A stretch of 64,000 nucleotides of DNA from Streptococcus parasanguinis (GCF_031582885.1 NZ_CP133988.1:317501-381500); one strand, 5' to 3'; shown: positions 41,239 through 50,520, counted from the stretch's first letter. Notes: generated from the letters alone by a model not told the origin. Translations and numbers: made by a program.

Positions 41239-42513
41239 CTAAGCCTGATCAGCTTTTGGTTCAGGAAGGATTTGGTACAACACGATTCCTAGAATGGTCG
41301 ACGTTGCCACACCCGTGATTTGAAGACCACCGAGGTCAATCATCAAACCACCGATCCCTGATACTAGGATCACACTTGCAATCAAGAGATTCTTTTTATT
41401 ATCAAAATCAATCTTATGTTCAACTAAAATTTTCAAACCGCTAGCAGCGATAACCCCAAAGAGGGCAATAGACAAGCCTCCCAATACAGGAGTTGGAATG
41501 GAGTGCAAGAGTGCTGATAGCTTCCCAATAAAGCTCATGACAACCGCAATCACTGCTGCGCCTGAAATAACGTAAACTGAGTAGACCTTACTAAGGGCCA
41601 TAACCCCAATGTTTTCCCCATAAGAAGTTACCGGAGGAGCTCCAAAGAATCCAGCAATAATCTGTGCTAAGCCATCACCAGTAAGCGTATGGTCTAGTCC
41701 TGGATCCTTGAAGTAATCACGCTCAGTCAAACTATTTAAAACCATGAGGTGGCCAAAATGTTCCGTCATGGTCACAAAGGCAATCGGAGCCATGGTCAAA
41801 ATTGCACTTGGATAGAGCTTAAAACTATAATCCACAAATGGAATGTCAAAGTTTGGAACTTGAATCCAATGCGCCGCACTTACCTCTGAGAAATTGACAA
41901 AACTATGTCCTGTCATCAAACCAAGAGCCAATGAGAAAATATAGCCCACAATTAATCCAAGTAAAATTGGGACGACACCGACAATCTTCTTGCCATACAT
42001 GTTAAAGAGGATAACCGCAAAGAGGGTCACCATCGAAATCAATAGAGCATAGCCACTGTAGCTATTATTTAAGGTTGTCGCATCAGTGACGGCATTCTTC
42101 GCAAGACTCAAACCAATTACCATGATAATGGGACCAACCACGATTGGTGGAAGGACCTTATTAATCCAATCTTTACCCGCATGCTTAACAATTAGAGCTA
42201 CAAACAAGTAGACCAAACCACCCGCCATGGCACCCTGGGCAACTGCTGCGATTCCATCTGTCTTCATCAACATCTGCATAGCAGCAATATAAGCAAAACT
42301 AGACCCCATATAAGCAGGAATCTTATACTTGGTCACGGTTAAGTGAGCCAAGGTTCCCAAACCAGATGAGAAGAGAGCAATGGCAGGATCAATTCCAACC
42401 AAAATCGGCACCAGTACTGTCGCCCCAAACATGGCAAACAAATGCTGGAAAGATAAACCAATCAATAAACCAGGTTTTGGCATATCATTCACATCATATT
42501 TAACGTCATTCAC
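41239..42513 (-). CDS. uracil permease (NCS2 family)
   Basis: 424 aa, about fourteen helices including the two half-helices of the UraA fold. Family blocks are LSFQHLFAMFGATVLVPILVG (about 19-39), AFVTMTEHFGHLMVL, GLAQIIAGFFGAPPVTSYGEN and GVIAASGLKILVEHK. It would import uracil with protons. The PyrR-type leader upstream supports a pyrimidine substrate over xanthine. It is monocistronic. Confidence 0.92.
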   Translation of the reverse strand: MNDVKYDVNDMPKPGLLIGLSFQHLFAMFGATVLVPILVGIDPAIALFSSGLGTLAHLTVTKYKIPAYMGSSFAYIAAMQMLMKTDGIAAVAQGAMAGGLVYLFVALIVKHAGKDWINKVLPPIVVGPIIMVIGLSLAKNAVTDATTLNNSYSGYALLISMVTLFAVILFNMYGKKIVGVVPILLGLIVGYIFSLALGLMTGHSFVNFSEVSAAHWIQVPNFDIPFVDYSFKLYPSAILTMAPIAFVTMTEHFGHLMVLNSLTERDYFKDPGLDHTLTGDGLAQIIAGFFGAPPVTSYGENIGVMALSKVYSVYVISGAAVIAVVMSFIGKLSALLHSIPTPVLGGLSIALFGVIAASGLKILVEHKIDFDNKKNLLIASVILVSGIGGLMIDLGGLQITGVATSTILGIVLYQILPEPKADQA

Positions 42514-42549
42514 GATCGTAAAAACCTCCTAAAATTAAGATGCGACAAG

Positions 42550-42723
42550 CTATGGCTGAACAAAAACATCTACCTTCGATGACCAAATCGTAAGGATGCA
42601 CTCCCTGCTTCCATCATCGACGATTTCTTTTTTATCAAACCACTTTTCAATATACAAAAAAATCCCCCACAACAAGGAGATACACAAAATATAGGCTGGT
42701 CTTCCCAGGCCTTTCATTTCCAT
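42550..42723 (-). CDS. putative 57-aa leader ORF overlapping the PyrR attenuator
   Basis: The ATG at 42723 follows GGCAAGGAGCC, inside the PyrR-binding segment. The frame runs 57 codons across the terminator hairpin and ends 37 nt before the permease start. The product has one hydrophobic segment (AYILCISLLWGIFLYI) and a charged tail. It may be a real small membrane protein, a leader peptide coupling translation to attenuation, or chance. I do not recognise it. Confidence 0.3.
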   Translation of the reverse strand: MEMKGLGRPAYILCISLLWGIFLYIEKWFDKKEIVDDGSRECILTIWSSKVDVFVQP

Positions 42724-42760
42724 GGCTCCTTGCCTGCCTCTCTGGACAGTATTAAAGGAT
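42640..42760 (-). promoter_or_regulatory. PyrR-type attenuator leader of the uracil permease
   Basis: The minus-strand RNA carries CTGTCCAGAGAGGCAGGCAA (about 42732-42751), matching the PyrR anti-antiterminator loop (TCCAGAGAGGCTNGCAAG type). Downstream ATCTCC pairs with GGGGAT before seven T (about 42659-42685), a terminator. PyrR with UMP bound would favour termination. Confidence 0.8.
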
Positions 42761-42777
42761 TGATTCGATTAGTCACA

Positions 42778-42806
42778 ATTATAGCAAATTATAGATGGAT
42801 TTACAA
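42778..42806 (-). promoter_or_regulatory. uracil permease promoter
   Basis: Minus strand TTGTAA (42806-42801), 17-nt spacer, TATAAT (42783-42778), about 30 nt before the PyrR site. Confidence 0.7.
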
Positions 42807-42901
42807 GAAAAATAACAGATGATACACCCAAATCCCCCAAAAAGTAATATTCATACGTTTTAGCGACAGGGTTGAAAATAGCCACTCTGAACCCAAAAAA
42901 G

Positions 42902-43078
42902 AGGCTGGGACAAAAGTCCTAGCCTCTCAATTATTTTTGGATTGTCGAGCAAGACGCAGTGGTTGAGTGGACTCTACTACGCTGATTACATCAGCTTTTA
43001 CAGCCCTACTCAACTGTGCGGAGGTGGGACGACGAAATCGAATTCTAACGAATTGCCGATTTCTGTCCCACTCTCTCT
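42902..43078 (-). repeat. two-stem intergenic element, copy 3
   Basis: Nearly identical to copy 2 over 175 nt (differences such as TGATTACATC for TGATTTCATC). It has the same GTGGGAC/GTCCCAC stem, the CTCCGCACA linker and CCACTGCGTC end, plus the extra AGGCTGGGAC hairpin. It lies immediately after ilvD. Confidence 0.85.
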
Positions 43079-43100
43079 TTGGACAAAGTCGTCCTTGCAA

Positions 43101-44804
43101 TTACTGTTTACCAGACTGTTCCATATTCCAGAAGTCGGTTACAGCACCACGTGATGCTGAAGAAACGATATGAGCGTATTTACCCAAAACCCCACGGCTA
43201 TACAGTGGTGGCAAGGTTGTTTCAGCTTTACGTTTTGCTAACTCTTCGTCTGAGACGTGCATGGTGATTTCTTTGGTATCTTGATCAACTGTTACCATGT
43301 CCCCTGTGTGGAGGTAGGCGATTGGGCCACCAACCTGAGCTTCAGGCGCAATGTGACCGACAACGAGACCATAAGTACCACCAGAGAAGCGTCCATCTGT
43401 CAAGAGGGCCACCTTGTCCCCTTGACCTTTACCAACGATCATAGATGACAAGGACAGCATTTCCGGCATACCAGGACCACCCTTAGGACCTACGAAACGG
43501 ACAACGACAACGTCGCCATCCACAATTTCATCCGAAAGAACGGCTTCAATGGCAGCTTCTTCTGAGTCAAAGACCTTAGCAGGACCCGTGATGTTACGAA
43601 CTTTCACACCTGATACTTTGGCAACCGCCCCTTCTGGAGCCAAGTTCCCTTTCAAGATGATCAATGGACCATCCGCACGTTTTGGATTTTCAAGTGGCAT
43701 GATAACTTTTTGACCTGGTGTCAAATCAGCGAAGGCTTCCAAGTTCTCAGCAACAGTCTTACCAGTACAAGTGATACGATCCCCATGAAGGAAACCATTC
43801 TTAAGAAGGTATTTCATGACGGCTGGCACACCACCAACATTATAAAGGTCTTGGAAGACATATTTCCCTGAAGGTTTCAAGTCCGCCAAGTGAGGCACAC
43901 GCTCTTGGAAATCGTTGAAGTCTTCAAGGGTCAAGTCTACATTGGCCGCATGAGCGATCGCAAGCAAGTGAAGGGTCGCATTGGTAGAACCACCAAGCGC
44001 CATTGTGACTGTAATCGCATCTTCAAAGGCTTCACGAGTCAAGATATCAGATGGCTTCAGTCCCATTTCAAGCATTTTGACAACTGCACGACCTGCTTCT
44101 TCGATATCGGCTTTTTTATCAGCTGATTCAGCAGGGTGAGAAGAGGAACCAGGAAGACTCATCCCAAGGACCTCGATCGCTGTCGCCATGGTGTTGGCCG
44201 TATACATACCCCCACAGCCACCAGGGCCAGGACAGGCATTACATTCCAGTTGCTTCACTTCTTCAGCAGTCATATCACCATGGTTCCACTTCCCGATTCC
44301 TTCGAAAACAGAAACCAAGTCGATATCTTTTCCATCGAGATTCCCTGGAGCAATAGTCCCACCATAAGCAAAGATCGCTGGGATATCCATATTGGCAATG
44401 GCAATCATCGAACCAGGCATGTTCTTATCACAGCCCCCAATGGCTACAAAGGCATCGACGTTGTGACCGCCCATAGCAGCTTCGATAGAATCCGCAATGA
44501 TATCACGTGACGTCAAGGAGAAGCGCATCCCTGGTGTCCCCATAGCGATCCCATCCGCAACCGTAATGGTTCCGAATTGAACCGGCCAAGCTCCTGCATC
44601 TTTCACACCTTCTTTGGCCAATTTCCCAAAATCATGGAGGTGGATGTTACAAGGGGTGTTTTCAGCCCAAGTAGAGATTACCCCTACGATCGGTTTCTCA
44701 AAGCTTTCATCGGTCATTCCCGTCGCGCGAAGCATGGCACGGTTGGGAGATTTTACCATGCTATCGTAGACACTACTACGATGGCGTTTGTCTAATTCTG
44801 TCAT
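43101..44804 (-). CDS. ilvD: dihydroxy-acid dehydratase
   Basis: 567 aa, the third common step of valine/isoleucine synthesis. Cluster cysteines are in [19 protein letters not shown] and [16 protein letters not shown], as in the 2Fe-2S class. [14 protein letters not shown] holds the active-site Ser. The start is ATG 44804 ([11 protein letters not shown]), with GAGAGGA upstream; the longer frame crosses the promoter. It is monocistronic, away from other ilv genes. Confidence 0.97.
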   Translation of the reverse strand: MTELDKRHRSSVYDSMVKSPNRAMLRATGMTDESFEKPIVGVISTWAENTPCNIHLHDFGKLAKEGVKDAGAWPVQFGTITVADGIAMGTPGMRFSLTSRDIIADSIEAAMGGHNVDAFVAIGGCDKNMPGSMIAIANMDIPAIFAYGGTIAPGNLDGKDIDLVSVFEGIGKWNHGDMTAEEVKQLECNACPGPGGCGGMYTANTMATAIEVLGMSLPGSSSHPAESADKKADIEEAGRAVVKMLEMGLKPSDILTREAFEDAITVTMALGGSTNATLHLLAIAHAANVDLTLEDFNDFQERVPHLADLKPSGKYVFQDLYNVGGVPAVMKYLLKNGFLHGDRITCTGKTVAENLEAFADLTPGQKVIMPLENPKRADGPLIILKGNLAPEGAVAKVSGVKVRNITGPAKVFDSEEAAIEAVLSDEIVDGDVVVVRFVGPKGGPGMPEMLSLSSMIVGKGQGDKVALLTDGRFSGGTYGLVVGHIAPEAQVGGPIAYLHTGDMVTVDQDTKEITMHVSDEELAKRKAETTLPPLYSRGVLGKYAHIVSSASRGAVTDFWNMEQSGKQ

Positions 44805-44831
44805 GTCATTCCTCTCGTTATATTTTTTACC

Positions 44832-44840
44832 ATTATAGCA
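44832..44840 (-). promoter_or_regulatory. extended -10 promoter of ilvD
   Basis: Minus strand TG-C-TATAAT, 28 nt before the ilvD start. No leader long enough for a T-box. Confidence 0.5.
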
Positions 44841-44930
44841 TAAAAGAGGCCACAAAGATAGGCAAGAACTTTGGAGAAGCAGACGACAGAAAAGTTTCTT
44901 TCAAAAATTTCAATTTTTTTGTCAAGTAAC

Positions 44931-44959
44931 TTTACTTTACAAAAAAGTTTTGTTATACT
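44931..44959 (+). promoter_or_regulatory. rpmF-rpmG promoter
   Basis: TTTACT (44931-44936), 17-nt spacer, TATACT (44954-44959), about 60 nt before rpmF. Confidence 0.6.
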
Positions 44960-45018
44960 GTTACAGTTGATGAAAATCAAACCTAATTGAATTTATATCT
45001 TAAAAGGAGAAAAACGAA

Positions 45019-45201
45019 ATGGCAGTACCTGCACGTCGCACATCAAAAGCGAAGAAAAACAAACGTCGTACGCACTACAAAGTAACAGCTCCATCTGTAA
45101 ACTTTGACGAAGCAACTGGAGATTACTCACGTTCACACCGTGTATCACTTAAAGGATACTACAAAGGACGTAAGATCGCTAAAGCTGCATCAGCTGAATA
45201 A
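45019..45201 (+). CDS. rpmF: 50S ribosomal protein L32
   Basis: 60 aa, starting [19 protein letters not shown]. It lacks the zinc cysteines, so it is the C- form. AAAAGGAG lies upstream. It is followed 15 nt later by rpmG, the normal streptococcal pair. Confidence 0.97.
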   Translation: MAVPARRTSKAKKNKRRTHYKVTAPSVNFDEATGDYSRSHRVSLKGYYKGRKIAKAASAE

Positions 45202-45216
45202 TAGAAGGGAGATACC

Positions 45217-45366
45217 ATGCGCGTAAATATTACACTTGAACACAAAGAATCTGGTGAACGCTTGTACCTTACTTCTAAAAACAAACGTAACACTCCAGAC
45301 CGTCTTCAATTGAAGAAATACTCACCAAAACTTCGCAAACACGTCGTGTTTACTGAGGTTAAGTAA
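45217..45366 (+). CDS. rpmG: 50S ribosomal protein L33 (C- form); 3' end rebuilt by the integrated element
   Basis: 49 aa, reading [20 protein letters not shown] to HVVFTEVK. There are no cysteines, so it is a zinc-independent L33. AAGGGAG lies before the ATG. Its last five codons and stop (45349-45366) are duplicated, with synonymous changes, at 55633-55650. The element therefore inserted in this gene and supplied a new 3' end that keeps the protein intact. Confidence 0.96.
45349..45366 (+). mobile_element. attL of the rpmG integrative element
   Basis: TTTACTGAGGTTAAGTAA, matching TTTACAGAAGTTAAATAA at 55633-55650 in 15 of 18 positions. All three differences are synonymous in the FTEVK-stop frame. 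Confidence 0.8.
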
Positions 45367-45461
45367 GGGGTTCAGTACACGTCAACAGGCGTCAAAATAT
45401 TGATTTAAAGCGATTTTTGAATTTTTGGATTTCAATAAATTGTGCTACAAATCAATAAGAA

Positions 45462-45480
45462 CTCTACCTTTTACTCTACC
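45462..45480 (+). mobile_element. left arm-type integrase sites (2 x CTCTACC)
   Basis: Direct copies at 45462-45468 and 45474-45480, 12 nt apart, about 95 nt inside attL. The same pair with the same 12-nt spacing lies inside attR. Confidence 0.6.
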
Positions 45481-45515
45481 TTTTTAGATAAATATATCAT
45501 TTGGATATTGAAGTT

Positions 45516-45546
45516 AAGCCCTGCTATCATTTCGATGGCAGGGCTT
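45516..45546 (+). terminator. element-borne terminator now ending rpmF-rpmG transcripts
   Basis: AAGCCCTGC pairs with GCAGGGCTT, followed by TTTTGATTTTTT on the plus strand. It lies about 150 nt after rpmG, inside the element. Confidence 0.8.
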
Positions 45547-45635
45547 TTTGATTTTTTATGTTTTTGCAGAGCTTTTATATTCCAAGTTACAATTTGTAGC
45601 TTTTCATATATTCTCACCTAAAAAATGTCTCTTTC

Positions 45636-46439
45636 TTAGATTTTTATTCCAATTACTGAGGCAAGCAATTTAATTCCTTCTGCTAAATCAGGGGTTAAGG
45701 CAACAGTAGTTGCGATGAATTTCATTGTATTAAAAGCTGAAGTCAAAATTGCCTTTTTAGGTTGTACTTCTTGAACCTCATTTTTAACAATCTCTAAGTT
45801 TTGCTTGAGTACTGATTTAGATTCACTATTTCCTATTGTTTCAATAGCATCCTCCACATTCTTTATGGCTCTAAAAATTTCCTCTTTATTAATGATATTT
45901 CCTTGCTCAGCATTAACTGTACTACCATGTTCAGCAATATTTACTTGTACTCCTGAACTATTAATCGTTATATAATATGAACTATCATTATCAAATCCCA
46001 TATCGGTCGCAATATCCTTAATATACTCCTCAATTTCTATAACAAATGGATAAATCAACCTATCACCAAATGCTTTTGCCATATCTTGATATTTTTTACT
46101 ATGTGCATAGTACCGTCCAAAATCAGTTGTAGACAACTTTTTAAGGGCAATATAGTCAAAAGCTCTATATAAAAGATAAGTTCTTCTACGGCTATCAGCC
46201 CCCAGTTCTAAAGCTTTACTTCCATATGAGGAAGCAATTTTATCGAGTTCTGATTCTAACCCCTCTATATCATAAGCTAAGCTCTCAACATAATCAAATA
46301 TCAAAGATGTCCCCTTAACATAATCTATAAATTCTATTAATGCATCTGTCTGTTCTCCGAAATAAGCATTCATCACATTTGAAGCCAATGTTCTAAATCT
46401 TCTGCTAATTTTTCTAAGTTCTTTTTTATTAATCTCCAT
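45636..46439 (-). CDS. 267-aa protein of unknown function (possible effector of a defence pair)
   Basis: Not recognised. The N-terminal two thirds are helical and charged. SLIFDYVESL sits at about 46-55, YYITINSSGVQVNIAEHGST followed by VNAEQGN forms a beta-like stretch in the middle, and a hydrophobic C-terminus (FIATTVALTPDLAEGIKLLA) could insert into or bind a membrane. There is no signal peptide. It overlaps the upstream zinc-ribbon gene by 11 nt, so the two are co-translated. The AT-rich composition and position in the cargo zone suggest transfer. The middle pattern resembles linkers seen in some phage-defence proteins, but this is weak evidence. Confidence 0.55.
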   Translation of the reverse strand: MEINKKELRKISRRFRTLASNVMNAYFGEQTDALIEFIDYVKGTSLIFDYVESLAYDIEGLESELDKIASSYGSKALELGADSRRRTYLLYRAFDYIALKKLSTTDFGRYYAHSKKYQDMAKAFGDRLIYPFVIEIEEYIKDIATDMGFDNDSSYYITINSSGVQVNIAEHGSTVNAEQGNIINKEEIFRAIKNVEDAIETIGNSESKSVLKQNLEIVKNEVQEVQPKKAILTSAFNTMKFIATTVALTPDLAEGIKLLASVIGIKI

Positions 46440-46890
46440 CTACTAACTCCCCACAAAACGGACAATAACCGCCTTCGAATTTTGTTGTAGTTCGTAATTT
46501 TACTACTTTATCACAACACAAGTATTTTTTCTCTTCGAAGTCTCCAACCTTTCTTCCAATTGGCATTTCTGATTCCCTAGCTATCTTCTTACTTCCTTTA
46601 AATTGTATATTTTTATTGTTTCTAAATGTTCTCTCCATATCCTTCGAAAAATCATTTAATAAATCAGCAACATAGTTTTGAATTATATTTTCTGCCAAAT
46701 CATTTACATCATCATCTAAATAATTATCACTCTTGAGACCACACTTAGGGCACCAAACATCTATCAAGCTATCATCATTTACATCTTGGACTTGAATCAT
46801 AAATTTTTCACTACAAATTGGACATTTTAAAACAACAAATCCATCATTATCACTAGGAATAGGTATTTCAAAAATTTTATCACTTGACAT
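46429..46890 (-). CDS. zinc-ribbon protein of unknown function
   Basis: 153 aa with two zinc ribbons. The N-terminal CPICSEKF...CPKCGL (about 24-51) forms one ribbon and the C-terminal CC...CPFCGEL (about 124-148) the other. An acidic, helical middle (DDDVNDLAENIIQNYVADLL) separates them. The function is unknown; it may bind nucleic acid or scaffold the 267-aa partner. The ATG follows a GAGAGGATTAC site. It is 27 nt downstream of the ABC permease gene, so the four cargo genes may share a transcript. Confidence 0.6.
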   Translation of the reverse strand: MSSDKIFEIPIPSDNDGFVVLKCPICSEKFMIQVQDVNDDSLIDVWCPKCGLKSDNYLDDDVNDLAENIIQNYVADLLNDFSKDMERTFRNNKNIQFKGSKKIARESEMPIGRKVGDFEEKKYLCCDKVVKLRTTTKFEGGYCPFCGELVDGD

Positions 46891-46917
46891 TGTAATCCTC
46901 TCTATAACTTTTCCAAT

Positions 46918-48234
46918 TTATCTATCTTTAAATAAATAAAACCCCTTTGTAATACAATAAAAGATAACTAACAAACAAAGAATAATAAGGCTAGGTTGCC
47001 AAAAACCTGCTATTTCTGCTAAACTCTGCCCTAAACGTTGCCCTATAAAGCTTACTAACATTAACACAATAGCATTAAAAATTACAGAGACCAATGAAAT
47101 TATTATTGAGTGCATTATTGCTTCTGCAATACGTATTTTAAAAAGTTGTAATTTTGTTATGCCCAATATTTGTAACTGTCTAATATCTTCAATGTCTTTA
47201 TTAGAAGATAATATTGTGATAGAAATAAAACTAGTAATAATAAGCACAATTGGTGCAGATAGATAGGCAATGAAGGAGGCTCTTGCTTCGTGGACACTAT
47301 TTATAGTATCCATAAATGAGTACATATTTCTGGTATAGAGGATGAATCCAGAAATGAGAGTTATCCCCATAGTCATCGAAGTCTGTATACTCTTCAAATA
47401 ACTAGGATTGTATAGTAGGTTCCAAAAACTTGTATTGATTGCATAATTTTCAGATGGGAGAATCTTCATTAATAATTTTATTAAACAAATCTGGGTGGAC
47501 GGAGATAGAACTTGAATAATTAATATATGAGTAATCAATAAAAATAAAATCATACCAGATTGTATCACAATCACTTCTCTATTATTGGTAAAACCTGCTG
47601 AAATAATAATACCTATACACAATAACCATAAGAATAGACGAACAGAAATATTAATAAACTTAGTCGCCTTAACTCTCCAATTTCTACCATTTGATTTTGA
47701 ATTTGATTCTTTTTTTAATAATCGAATAGAATAAAAATAAGCTCCTAATCCAACAATTGTTGGTACTATTAAAATACTCAATAATACAGTCTGAATATTG
47801 GATGTAATAACCAAATCAGGTAATTCATCTCTTCCTAATAAATTTTGTAAAAATTTATAGTAACTATCTGTCACAACGAAGGAAAGGATTGTCCCAAAAC
47901 TGCTAACAATGACTGCCATTATAGAAAATTGACCAGCTACAAGTAAAGATAGCTGAGATTTACTCGCACCTAAGATAGTCCATAACTCGTAGTCCTTTCT
48001 AAATATGTCTATTAGCAATCTTATATTATTTGAAATGAGAAAAAATAGAGTAGTACCTCCAAATATAATCAACATCTGAAAAAGTTGCGAAGCATTAATA
48101 TTTGAAGTTCTTGATGAGCTAGTAATGCCAAATAAAGATGTCCCAACAATCAGGCTAGATACAAGTAATAATGGAATTGTCCCAAACCATTGTCTCTTTG
48201 AATACTGAAACTGATACACAATAAGTCTTAACAT
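46918..48234 (-). CDS. FtsX-like ABC transporter permease
   Basis: 438 aa with about eight to ten hydrophobic segments. An N-terminal helix is followed by a short extracellular part (TSSSRTSNINASQ). Core helices follow (LFFLISNNIRLLIDI, FSIMAVIVSSFGTILSFVV, IVLIITSFISITILSS), with an FtsX-type IRQLQILGITKLQLFKIRI coupling stretch. It pairs with the ATPase 11 nt upstream. Such pairs export or confer immunity to bacteriocins, or act on peptide antibiotics. No bacteriocin gene is visible, so the substrate is unknown. Confidence 0.75.
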   Translation of the reverse strand: MLRLIVYQFQYSKRQWFGTIPLLLVSSLIVGTSLFGITSSSRTSNINASQLFQMLIIFGGTTLFFLISNNIRLLIDIFRKDYELWTILGASKSQLSLLVAGQFSIMAVIVSSFGTILSFVVTDSYYKFLQNLLGRDELPDLVITSNIQTVLLSILIVPTIVGLGAYFYSIRLLKKESNSKSNGRNWRVKATKFINISVRLFLWLLCIGIIISAGFTNNREVIVIQSGMILFLLITHILIIQVLSPSTQICLIKLLMKILPSENYAINTSFWNLLYNPSYLKSIQTSMTMGITLISGFILYTRNMYSFMDTINSVHEARASFIAYLSAPIVLIITSFISITILSSNKDIEDIRQLQILGITKLQLFKIRIAEAIMHSIIISLVSVIFNAIVLMLVSFIGQRLGQSLAEIAGFWQPSLIILCLLVIFYCITKGFYLFKDR

Positions 48235-48245
48235 ATACTCTCACC

Positions 48246-48977
48246 TCACTTGCCAATAGTTTCAAGAGCCTGATAAAGTTCTTCTGCTGATGGATTAGTA
48301 ATTTCTTGCGAAATGTAACCATCTTTTAAAATAAATGCTTTATCTGTTTTAGATGCAAGCTCAATGTCATGTGTAACCATTAAAACACACTTCCCCTCAT
48401 CAGCCATCTTTCTAAGCGATTCAAAAATCAAGTTCCGAGAAATACTGTCTAAAGCACCAGTCGGCTCATCAGCAAAAATAACCTTACTATCTGATAAAAT
48501 AGCACGAGAAATAGCAATTTTCTGCTGTTCTCCTCCTGATAGTGTTGATACTAATGACGATAGGTCGGCTTTAAAATTCAGATTATCCAATAAGGTTTTT
48601 ACTTGATTCCTATCGGCAGTCTTCCCTGAAAGTCTTAGAGGTAGTGTAACATTTTCCAATGCTGGTAGAGCAGGAACTAGATTATAATTTTGAAAAATAA
48701 TAGCAATGTCTTCACATCTAAATTTAGCCAGTTTGCCATCTTTTAGCCTATATGGATTCACACCATTTATAACAACCTCGCCACTAGATGGCTCTGATAA
48801 ACTTGCTAAGCAATTTAGCAAAGTTGACTTTCCTGAGCCACTGATACCTAATATGGAGATAAATTCACCATAATCCGCGGATAATGTCACTCCCTTTAGT
48901 ACCGACACCTTCTTATTTTTTTCCAGTAGAAAATCTTTTGTTAGGTCAATTGCATTAACAGCTACATTATTAAACAT
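48246..48977 (-). CDS. ABC transporter ATP-binding protein (MacB/LolD type)
   Basis: 243 aa with a complete set of motifs: Walker A GISGSGKST (about 44-52), Q-loop FQNYNLVPAL, signature LSGGEQQK, Walker B VIFADEPTGALDS and H-loop VTHD. It belongs to the class that pairs with FtsX-like permeases. It is first of the pair, with AGGAGGATAC before the ATG. It is probably the start of the cargo operon 48977-45636. Confidence 0.88.
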   Translation of the reverse strand: MFNNVAVNAIDLTKDFLLEKNKKVSVLKGVTLSADYGEFISILGISGSGKSTLLNCLASLSEPSSGEVVINGVNPYRLKDGKLAKFRCEDIAIIFQNYNLVPALPALENVTLPLRLSGKTADRNQVKTLLDNLNFKADLSSLVSTLSGGEQQKIAISRAILSDSKVIFADEPTGALDSISRNLIFESLRKMADEGKCVLMVTHDIELASKTDKAFILKDGYISQEITNPSAEELYQALETIGK

Positions 48978-49053
48978 AGTATCCTCCTAATTTTAATTTT
49001 TTACTAAATGTTATTTTCGGTTAATAATTTACTAAATTAAAAATACATTAATA

Positions 49054-50211
49054 CTATTCATGAATCCCCGCATTATCAAGTGATTCAAATAGAATGGAAT
49101 CCACATTTAAACTTCTAAATATTTGATGTATTCGCCTAGAAATCTTATATCTGAACATAGCTGAATCACTTATAAATTCTGTATCTTTTGATAAAGCAAT
49201 CTCAAATTTTGTCAGTTCATATTTTTCAAATGAATAAATAGATTTTTTTAGCCCTTGAACTAATTCATCTCTAGAGAGCGATTCAGCATTTTCTGATAAA
49301 TATTTTTTAATTAGCTTGTTTTTTATGATATCACCATCAATCACATATTCAAACGGTTGGCTAAACACTTGAAAAGTATTATTGAATTTTTCAAGAAGCC
49401 CCTCATTTATGAGTACACTCTCTAATGCCATTATTTGTGAGGGATAAATGAATTCCCATTTTTTGAAAAAATTTGAAATCTCTTGAAATCTTTGCTTTTC
49501 AACATCTCGTGCTGATTGATGAATAGATACTTTGTCATTAACATTTTGAATAAATTCATCTATCACAGAAAACATTTCGTTTTGGAGGCTTTCTTGGGTT
49601 GATTTTTCTGACAGCCTAGAAAGGATTTCTTTGGGCGAATGTGGGTCAAGATAAAGAATTTTCGTAGGGTATTGTCGCCTCTCTATTTCGTGTTTCAATG
49701 CAAAAAGATATGGTTCTGTCATTAAAAATGGAGTTTTCCCTTTGCCAAATGATCCATTCAGTTCCTCATAAATCTCCCTCATTTCAACTTTATCAACATC
49801 ATTCAGCAATTCATCAAAAGCTGATAAAATTATACTCTGCTCCAAATCCGAATCCAAGAAAAGCTTATCATATTTGGGAAATACATGTAGTTCCTCATAA
49901 TACTCTTTTTCTGTTCCATCGCTATAATCTAGATAGAATTGTTCTTTTTGAGGCCAACCATAAATAGTTTTGATAAACCAGTCATCGTCAGACTGGTCTT
50001 TTTTTCGTTTATGAATTTCCAAATAAGTGCCGATAATGTCTGAACGCAATATCTTTTGAATCTGACTACGTTTCATGGTTAAGTAATCACCATCTTTATC
50101 GTTATCAGGATTCCAATGCTTTCTCAACTCAGATTCAGCTTCCTCATATGTATACCATTTATTAGCTTCAATAATCTCTTTTACTTTTTGTTTGTCTTCC
50201 TTAGATAGCAT
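49054..50211 (-). CDS. 385-aa protein of unknown function
   Basis: Not recognised. The N-terminus (LSKEDKQKVKEIIEANKWYT, then YEEAESELRKHW and MKRSQIQKIL) looks like a small helical DNA-binding-type domain, followed by a WFIKTIYGWPQKEQFYLDYS block. The rest is acidic and mainly helical. There is no membrane segment and no known catalytic motif. The start is ATG 50211, with GGGAGG 10 nt upstream; a GTG six codons earlier is less likely. It faces the sigma-like gene across a 309-nt divergent region. Confidence 0.6.
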   Translation of the reverse strand: MLSKEDKQKVKEIIEANKWYTYEEAESELRKHWNPDNDKDGDYLTMKRSQIQKILRSDIIGTYLEIHKRKKDQSDDDWFIKTIYGWPQKEQFYLDYSDGTEKEYYEELHVFPKYDKLFLDSDLEQSIILSAFDELLNDVDKVEMREIYEELNGSFGKGKTPFLMTEPYLFALKHEIERRQYPTKILYLDPHSPKEILSRLSEKSTQESLQNEMFSVIDEFIQNVNDKVSIHQSARDVEKQRFQEISNFFKKWEFIYPSQIMALESVLINEGLLEKFNNTFQVFSQPFEYVIDGDIIKNKLIKKYLSENAESLSRDELVQGLKKSIYSFEKYELTKFEIALSKDTEFISDSAMFRYKISRRIHQIFRSLNVDSILFESLDNAGIHE

Positions 50212-50520
50212 GCGATTTCTGCCTCCCACTCATTTATATTTTACCATTTTCTAACGAAGAGCATAATACAAAACCTCATTAGATTTTGAGTAAGATAATA
50301 GTGTAAGAGAAATCTTGCAGAAATATTTAATACAGTCCCAAATGGTGGCCACCAAATGGAACGGATTGAAACAGATATGATGATATAGCGATAAAGGTTA
50401 TATCTTGTATAGAATTGTTTCGCCGTCTATTTGGTGTGCCATTTTGCACCTATCGGCAATCAATTTTTGCTCATATACGCTTCTTTCTGTTCCTAAAACA
50501 GGCTGTTAGAAGAGGTGTAT
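50212..50520. promoter_or_regulatory. divergent control region of the element
   Basis: It separates the minus-strand cargo from the plus-strand backbone. It contains the palindrome TGGTGGCCACCA (50343-50354) and, 75 nt on, a related TTTGGTGTGCCATTTTGC. It is AT-rich with no open frame; both transcripts must start here. A repressor site is possible, but no regulator gene is evident. Confidence 0.35.
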
